Assembly (NCBI RefSeq): GCF_018343615.1
Contig: NZ_JAGYPI010000001.1
Span: 186,001 to 250,000 of the forward strand
Direction of reading: 5' to 3'
DNA: 64,000 nt
Source of the DNA: Bacillus sp. FJAT-49736
GTDB lineage: Bacteria; Bacillota; Bacilli; Bacillales; Bacillaceae_C
The notes below the pieces were generated by a model that had not been told where the DNA came from, did not search any database, and saw nothing but the letters and a program-made list of their open reading frames with translations. Positions 1 through 7,267 of the stretch are shown in pieces. A program made the translations under genes and the position numbers. Each line of letters begins with the position of its first letter. The stretch's first letter is position 1.

Positions 1-2
1 GT

Positions 3-194
3 GTATGTGATTTAGCTCCAATGATGGATATGTCGCAATCAAAACTGTCTTACCATTTAAAAATCTTACTAGATGCTAATATTATATTAAAAGAGACGAA
101 AGGTACATGGAGTTATTATACGCTAAATCAGGAAGAACTTAATCATTTACTTTCACATGAACTTTGTTGTTTATTTAAACCTGGTTGTTGTTAA
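3..194 (+). CDS. arsR: ArsR-family arsenic-responsive repressor, C-terminal part
   Basis: The gene is cut by the window's left edge; 63 C-terminal residues remain. The fragment opens with V-C-D-L, the end of the CVCDL metal-binding motif of classical ArsR repressors. It continues through the recognition helix (MSQSKLSYHLKILLDA) and the wing (KGTWSYYTLN). ArsR is a winged-helix dimer that leaves DNA when As(III) or Sb(III) binds its cysteines. The C-terminus is unusual: it ends with two vicinal cysteine pairs, ELCCLFKPGCC, which could be an extra thiol site. The next two small genes also carry Cys pairs, and two ArsR-type palindromes follow. Family assignment is firm; the tail's role is inferred. 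Confidence 0.85.
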   Translation, partial: VCDLAPMMDMSQSKLSYHLKILLDANIILKETKGTWSYYTLNQEELNHLLSHELCCLFKPGCC

Positions 195-208
195 TTATTT
201 TCGGATGA

Positions 209-230
209 TAAATCAATTTTTTTTGATTTA
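209..230. promoter_or_regulatory. Putative ArsR operator palindrome 1
   Basis: A perfect inverted repeat, TAAATCAA-N6-TTGATTTA, lies 14 bases after the arsR stop and ahead of the small Cys gene at 267. The same AATCAA-N6-TTGATT core recurs at 572-595. Short dyads of this kind are typical targets of ArsR/SmtB repressors, so autoregulation is inferred. Confidence 0.5.
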
Positions 231-266
231 ATAAATAAAATATTAAAATTATAGGAGGAAGAGCAT

Positions 267-440
267 ATGTTAAATGAATATGAAATAATTCAATGGATTA
301 AATTTCGCCAAGAAGAAATAGAAAGAAAAGCAAAGAATGCATGGAAACTACAAAGGGATTCTAATGAAACAAAACCTTTCATCAAGCGTGCTGTTTCTTT
401 TAAATCTTCTATCCATCAACCATGCTGCAATTGTGCATAG
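267..440 (+). CDS. Small protein with C-terminal CCxC motif, arsenic locus
   Basis: A 57-residue ORF with a strong SD (AGGAGG, 254-259) placed 7 bases before the ATG. The N-terminal two thirds are charged and probably helical (residues about 8-35, rich in K, R and E). The last residues are HQPCCNCA, a compact three-cysteine site able to hold a soft metal or As(III). I recognise no family. It sits between two ArsR-like palindromes and immediately downstream of arsR, so a role in arsenic sensing, binding or delivery is plausible but only inferred. Confidence 0.55.
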   Translation: MLNEYEIIQWIKFRQEEIERKAKNAWKLQRDSNETKPFIKRAVSFKSSIHQPCCNCA

Positions 441-460
441 CTATAAAGTGAGGGAGTAAA

Positions 461-576
461 ATGACGGTTAACCATGCTGGTATATTAAGCAAAGAATATT
501 TTATCGCCTATTTGAAATTAATAATGTCTCTTTTCGTAACTTTGTTGAGGCTTATAATCAATTGATGGAGAATTAA
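461..576 (+). pseudogene. Short ORF, possibly a frameshifted remnant
   Basis: An ATG at 461 with a usable SD (GTGAGGGAG) opens a 34-residue frame ending at 565. Another frame across the same bases reads more like protein (from about 478: WYIKQRIFYRLFEINN, then FRNFVEAYNQLMEN) and ends at TAA 574-576. Two overlapping protein-like frames suggest a small gene damaged by a frameshift, although chance cannot be excluded at this length. No family recognised. Confidence 0.25.
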
Positions 577-595
577 TCAAAAAAAGTTGATTAAT
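572..595. promoter_or_regulatory. Putative ArsR operator palindrome 2
   Basis: The inverted repeat ATTAATCAA-N6-TTGATTAAT shares its half-site and spacer length with the palindrome at 209-230. It precedes the Cys-rich gene at 663, which suggests a second ArsR-controlled promoter. Confidence 0.5.
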
Positions 596-600
596 ATATT

Positions 601-623
601 GATTCCAATCTTATATTGGAATC
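601..623. repeat. 9-bp perfect inverted repeat in a leader or promoter
   Basis: GATTCCAAT and ATTGGAATC are separated by 5 bases, just after palindrome 2 and about 40 bases upstream of the 663 gene. Its half-sites differ from the ArsR-like ones. It could be a second operator or an mRNA hairpin; it lacks the T-run of a terminator. Confidence 0.4.
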
Positions 624-662
624 TAATATAGATATTATCTATTCAAGGGAGGAGGATGGAAA

Positions 663-800
663 ATGGAATTAACGAATAAAGGGAATGAAAAACAATCAAC
701 TTCGTGCTGCGGTACAAATTCGGCAGAAGAAAAAGAAAGTCAAACTGCTGCATCATCTTGTTGTGGATCCAACGCTAATACGGAATCATGTTGTGAATAA
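663..800 (+). CDS. 45-residue protein with three vicinal Cys pairs
   Basis: A strong SD (GGAGGAGGATGG) precedes the ATG. The protein is hydrophilic and low-complexity, with Cys pairs at about residues 15-16, 33-34 and 43-44 (SCCGT, SCCGS, SCCE). It has no signal peptide or membrane segment. The CCG spacing resembles the cysteine-rich insert near the N-terminus of some bacterial ArsM arsenite methyltransferases. Here it stands alone: a stop codon and a terminator follow directly. With arsR and the CCxC gene upstream, it is most likely an intracellular As(III) thiol ligand or chaperone. That role is inferred; no named family is recognised. Confidence 0.6.
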   Translation: MELTNKGNEKQSTSCCGTNSAEEKESQTAASSCCGSNANTESCCE

Positions 801-811
801 TGTAATGTTTT

Positions 812-849
812 ATGACTCCTTTGATAAAAATTGAAGGAGTCATTTTAGG
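812..849 (+). terminator. Rho-independent terminator of the arsenic locus
   Basis: Stem ATGACTCCTT / AAGGAGTCAT (812-821 with 834-843), then a short T-rich stretch. It ends the transcript of the Cys-rich gene. Confidence 0.6.
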
Positions 850-932
850 GTATAAACAATCTGTATACTTTGAAATCATGCTGAAAAAACAAAGTGCTTT
901 TCAATAATTTCGTTCTTACCATGCAGTATTTA

Positions 933-1943
933 TCACTTCTTTTCCTTGGATAATTTATCCCGATCCTGCGCTAATGGAGGTTGCTCTAACCACCTATTTT
1001 CAATCATCAAATCCAACCACTCACTCCCTATTTGAGCATTATCAGCAATAGCAGATAGATAATTCGGCTTCAAATCTCGCCTTGGAGAGGTTGCGAATCC
1101 TGTCTCGTAATAAATCATAGCCGTGGAATATAAAAATCCAACATGAAACATCATTAATTTATCTGAAAAAGGAGCGATATTTGTATCAGTTACCTCTGCA
1201 TCTAGTAAAGATGGTACAGGAAGGTTATCCTTATTTAATATTTCATAAAAAGTTTTAATATGCTTATCTTTCGTCTCTACTGCTTTCAATAGAAATTTTC
1301 GAAGCTTTTCTGAATGGATAACTTGGCTATAAGCAATGGTTACTGCTTTAGCTAATATACTTTTCTTTAAGTTAAAATAAATATCAGTGATCTCAATACA
1401 ACTTAAAGGTCTTATATCACCTAGCCATCCGGCAATAAATTGGTCAGATTGAACAAATTCCACTTTATCCGGTGGGAGCAGTGCTGGAGGTCTTTGGTAC
1501 AACCCTTTATCTAACATAACATCTTTTGTTCGATTACATATTTCCATGGCAGAAATCATACATTCTGTAAAATAGTCACGGACATCCTTGCGAGAACAAG
1601 TAGTAACAGCTCCACTATAACCATGACATCCATGGATAGCCATAATGTTGATAAAATGTAAGCTCAAGTTATCGGAAAACAGAGGTTTTGTGTCCGCTAT
1701 AGTATCATTTTCGGTAAAACCAATCGGTATCGGAAAATTCTCTGCTTTAAAAAATTCTTTTATCTTTTCCATATGTTTTTGACTAAGTAAGACTGCTTGT
1801 TCAAAAATGGCTTTTATTTCTGGATCCTGTAAGTGCATTAGGATATGTTTGTTAAAGCAAATGGCAGCGGAATCATTAAGATATTGGGACCAAAGTGCTG
1901 CAATCTCAGCTGAAGTTAGTTTTGGATTATGACTAGAATTCAT
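933..1943 (-). CDS. DUF3231 family protein
   Basis: 336 residues, soluble, mostly helical, with two tandem homologous halves (about 8-165 and 180-325). Each half begins with an L-T/S-x-x-E-I pattern and ends near a W-L-x-Q/R-P-P motif; the C-terminus reads NRWLEQPPLAQDRDKL. This is the layout of DUF3231, a Bacillus-restricted family with CotF-like helical bundles and no established biochemical role. The SD GAGGTG supports the start. A paralog lies at 3463 on the other strand beyond chrA, and a decayed third copy lies at 4629. Confidence 0.85.
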   Translation of the reverse strand: MNSSHNPKLTSAEIAALWSQYLNDSAAICFNKHILMHLQDPEIKAIFEQAVLLSQKHMEKIKEFFKAENFPIPIGFTENDTIADTKPLFSDNLSLHFINIMAIHGCHGYSGAVTTCSRKDVRDYFTECMISAMEICNRTKDVMLDKGLYQRPPALLPPDKVEFVQSDQFIAGWLGDIRPLSCIEITDIYFNLKKSILAKAVTIAYSQVIHSEKLRKFLLKAVETKDKHIKTFYEILNKDNLPVPSLLDAEVTDTNIAPFSDKLMMFHVGFLYSTAMIYYETGFATSPRRDLKPNYLSAIADNAQIGSEWLDLMIENRWLEQPPLAQDRDKLSKEKK

Positions 1944-1955
1944 TATTACACCTCA

Positions 1956-2137
1956 ATGGAGTTTTATTTATGTTTTGCAATAAGAGAATTTAATATGCCA
2001 TCTGGATACATGAGTGGACAAAAATATTGGGAAATACTGCATGAGAACTCTCGCGGGGGGAAGAAGACCATGATAAAATCGTAAATAAGGGATTTGAACG
2101 GTTTAACAGACATGAAAAGCTTAGGGAGGAATTTCGA
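1956..2137 (+). pseudogene. Possible frameshifted coding remnant upstream of chrA
   Basis: An ATG at 1956 opens a frame that reads as protein (MEFYLCFAIREFNMPSGYM, then SGQKYWEILHENSRG) up to a run of six G at 2055-2060. After that run the frame continuing into chrA reads as protein (EEDHDKIVNKGFERFNRHEK, then LREEF). The picture fits one short gene broken by a slip in the G-run, or a former N-terminal extension of chrA. No family recognised. It overlaps the promoter region of the minus-strand DUF3231 gene. Confidence 0.3.
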
Positions 2138-3310
2138 TTGGGACGTATTCTGGAGGTTTTAAAGGTTTCAACACGACTAGGACTCACGTCTTTTGGAGGA
2201 CCTATTGCTCATTTAGGATACTTCCATGCGGAGTACGTAAAAAGGAAAAAATGGTTGGATGAGAAGAATTATGCTGATTTGGTTGCTCTTTGTCAGTTTC
2301 TTCCCGGACCAGCAAGCAGTCAAGTTGGAATTGCTATTGGCATTCAACGGGCTGGATTAATCGGTGGATTGATGGCATGGTTAGGATTTACTCTTCCTTC
2401 TGCCATCGCACTCATGATTTTTGCCTGGATACTGAAAGGGATTAATATCCAGCATGCAGGCTGGTTACATGGCCTAATGATTGTAGCAGTAGCTGTTGTG
2501 GCTCAAGCTGTCTGGGGCATGGCCAGTAAGCTTGCAACAGGAAGAATACGAGGTACCATTGCAATACTCTCAGCGGTAGTAACTTTATTGGTTCCTGCCT
2601 CAATGGTTCAAGTTGCGATCATTATCATAGCAGGAATGATTGGATGGTTATTTTTAAAAACGGATTCGCTACAGGAAATGAAACCGATACAAATTCCAAT
2701 CAGTAAAAAAACAGGTATTGCTTTTTTATCCCTATTTTTTGGATGTCTTTTCCTCTTACCACTTTTAAGGCTCGGTTTTCATAATCAAGGCCTTGCCATG
2801 TTTGATAGTTTCTATCGTGCAGGAGCATTAGTATTTGGTGGTGGTCACGTAGTTTTACCTCTATTACAGCAGGATGTAGTGCCAACAGGGTGGATGACAA
2901 ATGCACAATTTCTAGCAGGATATGGAGCTGCACAAGCTGTGCCAGGACCGCTTTTCACCTTTTCTGCCTATCTCGGTTTCGTAATGAAATCATTTCCTAA
3001 TGGAATTATCGGTAGTTTGTTTGCACTATTAGCTATTTTTTTACCTGCATTTTTGCTGGTTGCAGGGGCCATGCCATTTTGGAATATTATTCGTATGAAA
3101 CCTGGCTTTCAATCCGCCCTTGCTGGAATTAACGCATCAGTAGTAGGGATTTTGCTTGCATCTTTATATAATCCAGTATGGACCAGCGCAATTAAAACAC
3201 CATATGATTTCTGCTTAGCAATTATAGCCATAGCTTTACTTATGATTTGGAAGCTTCCACCGTGGATTGTTGTAATTATTTGTGCACTCGGCGGGATCTT
3301 ATTATCATGA
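2138..3310 (+). CDS. chrA: Chromate transporter, two-domain CHR family
   Basis: 390 residues with about ten to twelve membrane segments. It is the long-chain form with two homologous halves. The first carries RLGLTSFGGPIAHLGYFHAE and later CQFLPGPASSQVGIAIG; the second carries GGGHVVLPLLQ and GYGAAQAVPGP. CHR-family proteins export chromate. The start is TTG at 2138, with GGGAGGA 8 bases upstream. The gene lies between two DUF3231 genes and is followed by its own strong terminator, so it is probably monocistronic. Confidence 0.93.
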   Translation: MGRILEVLKVSTRLGLTSFGGPIAHLGYFHAEYVKRKKWLDEKNYADLVALCQFLPGPASSQVGIAIGIQRAGLIGGLMAWLGFTLPSAIALMIFAWILKGINIQHAGWLHGLMIVAVAVVAQAVWGMASKLATGRIRGTIAILSAVVTLLVPASMVQVAIIIIAGMIGWLFLKTDSLQEMKPIQIPISKKTGIAFLSLFFGCLFLLPLLRLGFHNQGLAMFDSFYRAGALVFGGGHVVLPLLQQDVVPTGWMTNAQFLAGYGAAQAVPGPLFTFSAYLGFVMKSFPNGIIGSLFALLAIFLPAFLLVAGAMPFWNIIRMKPGFQSALAGINASVVGILLASLYNPVWTSAIKTPYDFCLAIIAIALLMIWKLPPWIVVIICALGGILLS

Positions 3311-3311
3311 A

Positions 3312-3372
3312 AAAAGGGGAAGGTTCTTTCGTTTGAATCGAGAAAACGAAAGAACCTTCTCCCTTTGTTTAA
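3312..3372 (+). terminator. Strong terminator after chrA
   Basis: A near-perfect 23-bp stem (3312-3334 with 3344-3366, one mismatch) directly follows the chrA stop, then TTGTTT. Confidence 0.8.
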
Positions 3373-3462
3373 TGGAAAGCCACTTTTGGAAATAAGGTAT
3401 ATACTGAATATTACTTTGATTGTAGGAAAAACTATGTAAAACACAAAAAGGGAGCTTTCTGT

Positions 3463-4503
3463 ATGGACACGCTTAAACCAATTAATATAGACACACCGAA
3501 ATCGGACCTGAGTGAAGAACTCACATCCGCCGAAATGGGAAAACTGTGGGCTACATATATGGGAAACAGTATGTCAAAATGTATTTTGAAGTATTATCTT
3601 CAACATGTTGATGATCCAGATATAAAAACTCTGTTAGAAAATGCATTAACATTAAGTACAGAGTTTCTAAAAATAACGGAAGGAATTTTTAAGAAAGAAA
3701 ATTTCCCTCTTCCTAAGGGGTTTTCGGAAGAAGAGGATCTTAACATAGGTGCCCCTCGCTTGTTTCAAGATGAATTCTATGTGCATTATTTAAAATACGC
3801 AGCCAAAGCAGGGATGAGTATTTATAATGTGGCAGTACCTCTCGTTTTTAGAAAAGATGTGGAAGAGTTCTTTGTTTATTGTATGGATTCTACTATGGCA
3901 TTAATGAAACAAATCAAAGAAATTTTAATTGGGAAAGGCCTCATTAGCAAACCACCTATTATACCAATCCCCGATAAAGTAGAATTTATACACAAGAATT
4001 TCTTAAATGGTTTTTTGGGTGATGTGCGGCCACTACATGCATTAGAGATTACCCATCTTTACGATAATATTGAAAACAATGTCACTAGTAAAGCACTCAT
4101 AATGGCATTTAGCCAAGTGGTTAAATCAGATAAAATTCGAGATCTGTTTATTCGAGGAAAGAATTTCACTCATAAGCATGTTGAAAACTACATAGCAAAG
4201 CTTCATCATGAAGATTTGCCTGCACCATCTTTTATTGATCATTTGGTTACAACATCAACATTTGCTCCATTTTCAGATAAATTAATGTTATTTCATAAAA
4301 TGGACATGTTCGCCATGAAAATTAGAGGATACGGGAATTCTGTGGCTGTAAGCGGAAGACATGATATCGGGCTTATGTATACAAAGTCATTAATGAACCT
4401 TGCATCATTTGTTGAAGATGCTGCAAAGCTTATTATAGAGAATGGTTGGTTTGAGCAGCCACCTTATGCCGTTGATAGAAACAAGCTGGCGAAAGACGAA
4501 TAG
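3463..4503 (+). CDS. DUF3231 family protein, paralog of 933-1943
   Basis: 346 residues with the same two-repeat helical layout as the gene at 933. The first half starts at about residue 20 (LTSAEMGKLWATYMGNSMSK) and the second at about 192 (LHALEITHLYDNIENN). The end, NGWFEQPPYAVDRNKL, matches the paralog's end. It is soluble with no signal peptide. The SD GGGAG lies about 8 bases before the ATG. Function is unknown; Bacillus species often keep several copies near sporulation or membrane genes. A terminator follows. Confidence 0.85.
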   Translation: MDTLKPINIDTPKSDLSEELTSAEMGKLWATYMGNSMSKCILKYYLQHVDDPDIKTLLENALTLSTEFLKITEGIFKKENFPLPKGFSEEEDLNIGAPRLFQDEFYVHYLKYAAKAGMSIYNVAVPLVFRKDVEEFFVYCMDSTMALMKQIKEILIGKGLISKPPIIPIPDKVEFIHKNFLNGFLGDVRPLHALEITHLYDNIENNVTSKALIMAFSQVVKSDKIRDLFIRGKNFTHKHVENYIAKLHHEDLPAPSFIDHLVTTSTFAPFSDKLMLFHKMDMFAMKIRGYGNSVAVSGRHDIGLMYTKSLMNLASFVEDAAKLIIENGWFEQPPYAVDRNKLAKDE

Positions 4504-4592
4504 CCATCACTTGAAGCAACTACCTGCTTTCAAAACATCCAAAAGAAAATGGTTGTCCGTGAAAAAATGAAGCAGTCATAGTTCTTTAGATG

Positions 4593-4625
4593 GGAGCCCA
4601 TTCACTGGAGCTCCTTTCTTTATTA
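4593..4625 (+). terminator. Terminator after the second DUF3231 gene
   Basis: Stem GGAGC-CCA / TGG-A-GCTCC with one bulge, then TTTCTTTATT. Confidence 0.55.
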
Positions 4626-4628
4626 AAA

Positions 4629-4930
4629 TTACTCGTTACTTTCTTTTATTTTTCTCCTATCCTCCATTTGCGGTGGTTCTTCCAACCAACCATACTTAAT
4701 CATAAGCCTGATTCCTTCATCTGCATAAAAATATATATCTTTTACGCCCCATGCCGTTTTTAAGGAAAAATCATTTTCTTAAACTGAAAATAGTGCGGAA
4801 GCTGCCGCCTATAATACCGAAACCATTAGGCAGAAAAGAACAATACATCATTAATTTTTCGGGAAAGGTGCTATGGTTAACTTCGTTACTATTGCTCCGG
4901 AAGTCACAGAAAACTGAACATCACTTTCTA
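4629..4930 (-). pseudogene. Decayed DUF3231 gene, C-terminal remnant
   Basis: Reading the minus strand gives a clear DUF3231 ending, KDIYFYADEGIRLMIKYGWL then EEPPQMEDRRKIKESNE, stopping at 4629-4631. Upstream, in shifted frames, come KLMMYCSFLPNGFGIIGGSF and LTIAPFPKN, matching the IAPFSDKLMMFH region of the intact paralogs. At least two frameshifts separate these blocks and no N-terminal half is visible. It is a dead third copy beside the two intact genes, probably left by tandem duplication. Confidence 0.8.
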
Positions 4931-5031
4931 TGAGTATCTCTTCAAATGTTTTAATTAGTTTTTTCGTAATCTTATTTGAAAATTTAATAAACTAAAAAAC
5001 AGTGAATGTTTCAATACTAATAATAGAATTA

Positions 5032-5727
5032 TTAGTGGATAACATCATTTTTTTTATCGATATACAAGCTTCCATCTTTTTGAACCTCCGCATAAAAAAC
5101 ATCTGAGATAGAGGGGATTCCTGCATCCTTGAGTTTTTCCTCTAACCACTGTTCATCTAAGTTCAATTTAGATAGATTCCCATTGATAATTTTACCTTCC
5201 GAAACAACTCCCGTTGCAATGGGGTAAATATCCATGTTTTGTGTGATATGCATATCACTTTTTGTTACAGATTGTTTTTCTTGTTTTTTTATAACAGATA
5301 TACTTCCATCTGTTTCAAAGATTGCGTAATCTACATCAGCAACAGAAAAAACATTTTTTTTTCGCAATAGAGAATTTAATGTATTTACATCTAGCCGTGC
5401 CCTACTTAAAGTATCTTCTAATATTTCTCCTTTTCTGATAAGAATAATTGGCTCACCTTGAACAGCATAATGGACCTTTTTTGATTTTATGTCTAAATAA
5501 TCCAGCGCTATTGTAAAAAGACTCCAACCTATTAACGCAATTAAACCATTGCGGATACTGGTAGATGGACTCATCGCAAGTGAGGCGCCAATTGTACCGA
5601 TGGATATGGCAGAAACAAAATTGAAAAAGGTTATCTGAGAGATTTCTTTTCTCCCCATTATCCTAGTTAAAATAAGTAAGGTTATAAAGGCAATGGCAAG
5701 TCTTAGTATTAAAACTCCAACGGACAA
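5032..5727 (-). CDS. DUF421 (YetF/YcaP-type) membrane protein
   Basis: 231 residues from a TTG start at 5727, 8 bases after AAGGAGG. The longer ATG frame (5745) would place that SD inside the gene. Three membrane segments occupy about residues 5-75, followed by the DUF421 cytoplasmic domain (GEPIILIRKGEILEDTLSRA, then LLRKKNVFSVADVDYAIFE). A second small domain near the C-terminus has the same alpha/beta style. B. subtilis has several paralogs (YetF, YdfR, YdfS, YkjA), some sporulation-expressed. The biochemical role of the family is not settled. Confidence 0.88.
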   Translation of the reverse strand: MSVGVLILRLAIAFITLLILTRIMGRKEISQITFFNFVSAISIGTIGASLAMSPSTSIRNGLIALIGWSLFTIALDYLDIKSKKVHYAVQGEPIILIRKGEILEDTLSRARLDVNTLNSLLRKKNVFSVADVDYAIFETDGSISVIKKQEKQSVTKSDMHITQNMDIYPIATGVVSEGKIINGNLSKLNLDEQWLEEKLKDAGIPSISDVFYAEVQKDGSLYIDKKNDVIH

Positions 5728-5772
5728 GGTTTTATCCTCCTTCATCTGGAAAGATTTCGTTATTATTCTTTC

Positions 5773-5970
5773 TTACAGATGTAATTTCATACAGTATTTT
5801 CCTTCCATATAACAAATCTCTAATGCTGATACACCTTTGAAATAATTCGTAATAAACAATCCCGACTTTTCCATGACAGGATTAATTTCGGTAAATGTAT
5901 GAATCAGGATATTATTACCTAAACCTCGCGAAATAGGTTCATAGCAATTATATGTGGCATTCAAATACAA
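5773..5970 (-). CDS. Hypothetical short ORF
   Basis: A 65-codon frame upstream of the DUF421 gene, with no convincing SD. Its C-terminal part (NYFKGVSALEICYMEGKYCM) looks protein-like, but I recognise no family. It may be a remnant or chance ORF in the spacer before the hydrolase at 6059. Confidence 0.22.
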   Translation of the reverse strand: MYLNATYNCYEPISRGLGNNILIHTFTEINPVMEKSGLFITNYFKGVSALEICYMEGKYCMKLHL

Positions 5971-6058
5971 TCCCCAGATTTTGGATAATGAAATACTATG
6001 TTACAGCTGATAGCCTAGTAAGTAAGACAAACAGTGAAACAACTAGGAGGTTATATAG

Positions 6059-6661
6059 ATGAATAAACTGAAAAAGCTACTCTTAGCGACAGGTTTAATC
6101 GCATCCATGTCGACCTTTGCATTAACAAATCAATCGGATGCAGCCACATCGAATTATAAGGTACAAAAAGGTGAAACATATTGGAAGATTGCAAATAAAT
6201 TTGGTGTTTCGGTAAACAGTTTAATGGAAGCAAATCATGCGAAAAATTCTAATCTTAACGTTGGACAAAGTATCATCATCCCTAATTCAGCTGTATCGTC
6301 AGCAGATAAGGATCTAATGGCGAGGCTTGTACATGCTGAAGCAGTAGGTGAGCCGTATGCCGGGAAGGTTGCCGTTGCGACGGTTGTATTAAACCGTGTA
6401 AAAGATTCTAACTTTCCTTCCACCATTAAAGGGGTTATTTATCAAATAGAGTCGGGACATTATGCATTTACACCTGTTCAAAATGGAAGAATTAATCAAC
6501 AGGCAGATGCAGAATCGAAAAGAGCGGTTAATGAAGCAATAGCATTTAATAGTCAAAGTCAAGGATCATTATATTTTTACAATCCAAAAACAGCAAAAAG
6601 CAGCTGGATATTTTCACGAAAAACAACCGTAACGATTGGGAATCATCGTTTTGCTAAATAA
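6059..6661 (+). CDS. Secreted LysM cell-wall hydrolase, SleB/CwlJ type
   Basis: 200 residues. A Sec signal peptide covers residues 1-29 (KK start, hydrophobic core, Ala cleavage site near SDAATS). One LysM domain follows (about 33-76: YKVQKGETYWKIANKFGVSV), then a Hydrolase_2 domain (about 85-198) with the catalytic glutamate in LVHAEAVGEPYAGKVA. Family members cleave cortex or vegetative peptidoglycan; the closest B. subtilis analogue is probably YkvT. The SD AGGAGG lies 8 bases before the ATG. It is monocistronic, with a terminator 5 bases after the stop. Confidence 0.9.
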   Translation: MNKLKKLLLATGLIASMSTFALTNQSDAATSNYKVQKGETYWKIANKFGVSVNSLMEANHAKNSNLNVGQSIIIPNSAVSSADKDLMARLVHAEAVGEPYAGKVAVATVVLNRVKDSNFPSTIKGVIYQIESGHYAFTPVQNGRINQQADAESKRAVNEAIAFNSQSQGSLYFYNPKTAKSSWIFSRKTTVTIGNHRFAK

Positions 6662-6665
6662 TTCG

Positions 6666-6702
6666 AAAAGAGCCACTTCTACAAATTGGCTCTTTTCATT
6701 TT
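6666..6702 (+). terminator. Terminator after the LysM hydrolase
   Basis: Stem AAAAGAGCCA / TGGCTCTTTT (6666-6675 with 6687-6696), then CATTTT. Confidence 0.8.
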
Positions 6703-6744
6703 ACCCTTGGAATTCAAATTACCATCTGTTAAACTATTTGTAAT

Positions 6745-6800
6745 AAGATGGCGATGGAGTTCGCCAAAACCGCTTTTTAAGCTAATGACTCCTACCAGTA
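6745..6800 (+). ncRNA. Fluoride riboswitch (crcB motif)
   Basis: The conserved blocks of the fluoride aptamer are present in order: GGCGATGGAGTTCGCC (6750-6765), AAACCGC, and CTAATGACTCCT (6782-6793). It precedes two crcB genes by about 60 bases. The 3' side of the aptamer (GACTCCTACCA) is also the 5' arm of a terminator, the arrangement of a fluoride-activated ON switch. Confidence 0.95.
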
Positions 6801-6828
6801 ATATTTTTTATTGGTAGGAGTCTTTTTG
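6787..6828 (+). terminator. Expression-platform terminator of the fluoride riboswitch
   Basis: Stem GACTCCTACCA (6787-6797) with TGGTAGGAGTC (6812-6822), then TTTTTG. Its 5' arm is shared with the aptamer, so fluoride binding and termination are mutually exclusive. Confidence 0.88.
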
Positions 6829-6859
6829 TTGTACATATTAGTTTTTAGAGGTGAAATAA

Positions 6860-7267
6860 TTGGTATATCTATTTGTTGGCATCGCAGGTATTATCGGGGC
6901 TTTATTAAGGTATTATTTTGGGGTTGCGGTACATTCATGGTGGCATTCGGCGTTTCCGCTTTCTACGCTATTACCCAATATAATTGGTTGTTTTGTACTT
7001 GGTTGGATCACTACATACTTATCAAAAATAGATAAAATTCCTTCCAATCTCATTACAGCATTTGGAACCGGGTTAATAGGTTCCTTTACAACCTTTTCAA
7101 CCTTTAGTGTTGAAGCCGTTCAATTATTAGAGGACTCCCGATGGTATTTAGCAATAACCTATATATTAATCAGCATATGGGGTGGACTTCTGATGGCATG
7201 GGGTGGCTTTCGATTTGGCAGGTATCATATTCGAAAGTCGATCAGCCTTAAAGGTGGGAACAAATGA
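6860..7267 (+). CDS. crcB: Fluoride channel Fluc/CrcB, subunit 1
   Basis: 135 residues with four membrane segments. Fluc motifs are visible: GALLRYYFG, the conserved asparagine in LPNIIGCFVLGW, and GSFTTFSTFSVE, the fluoride-lining phenylalanine/threonine segment. The channel lets toxic F- leave the cytoplasm. The start is TTG at 6860, with AGAGGTG upstream. The stop overlaps the next crcB start by 4 bases, so the two are translationally coupled and probably form a heterodimer. Fluoride induction is expected from the riboswitch ahead. Confidence 0.95.
   Translation: MVYLFVGIAGIIGALLRYYFGVAVHSWWHSAFPLSTLLPNIIGCFVLGWITTYLSKIDKIPSNLITAFGTGLIGSFTTFSTFSVEAVQLLEDSRWYLAITYILISIWGGLLMAWGGFRFGRYHIRKSISLKGGNK

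Noticed and set aside
1990-2187. Minus-strand 65-codon ORF between the DUF3231 gene and chrA
   Set aside because: It has no SD and is antisense to the chrA start; the plus strand reads more like protein.
4751-4933. Plus-strand 60-codon ORF
   Set aside because: The opposite strand carries a recognisable decayed DUF3231 gene; this ORF is its shadow and has no SD.
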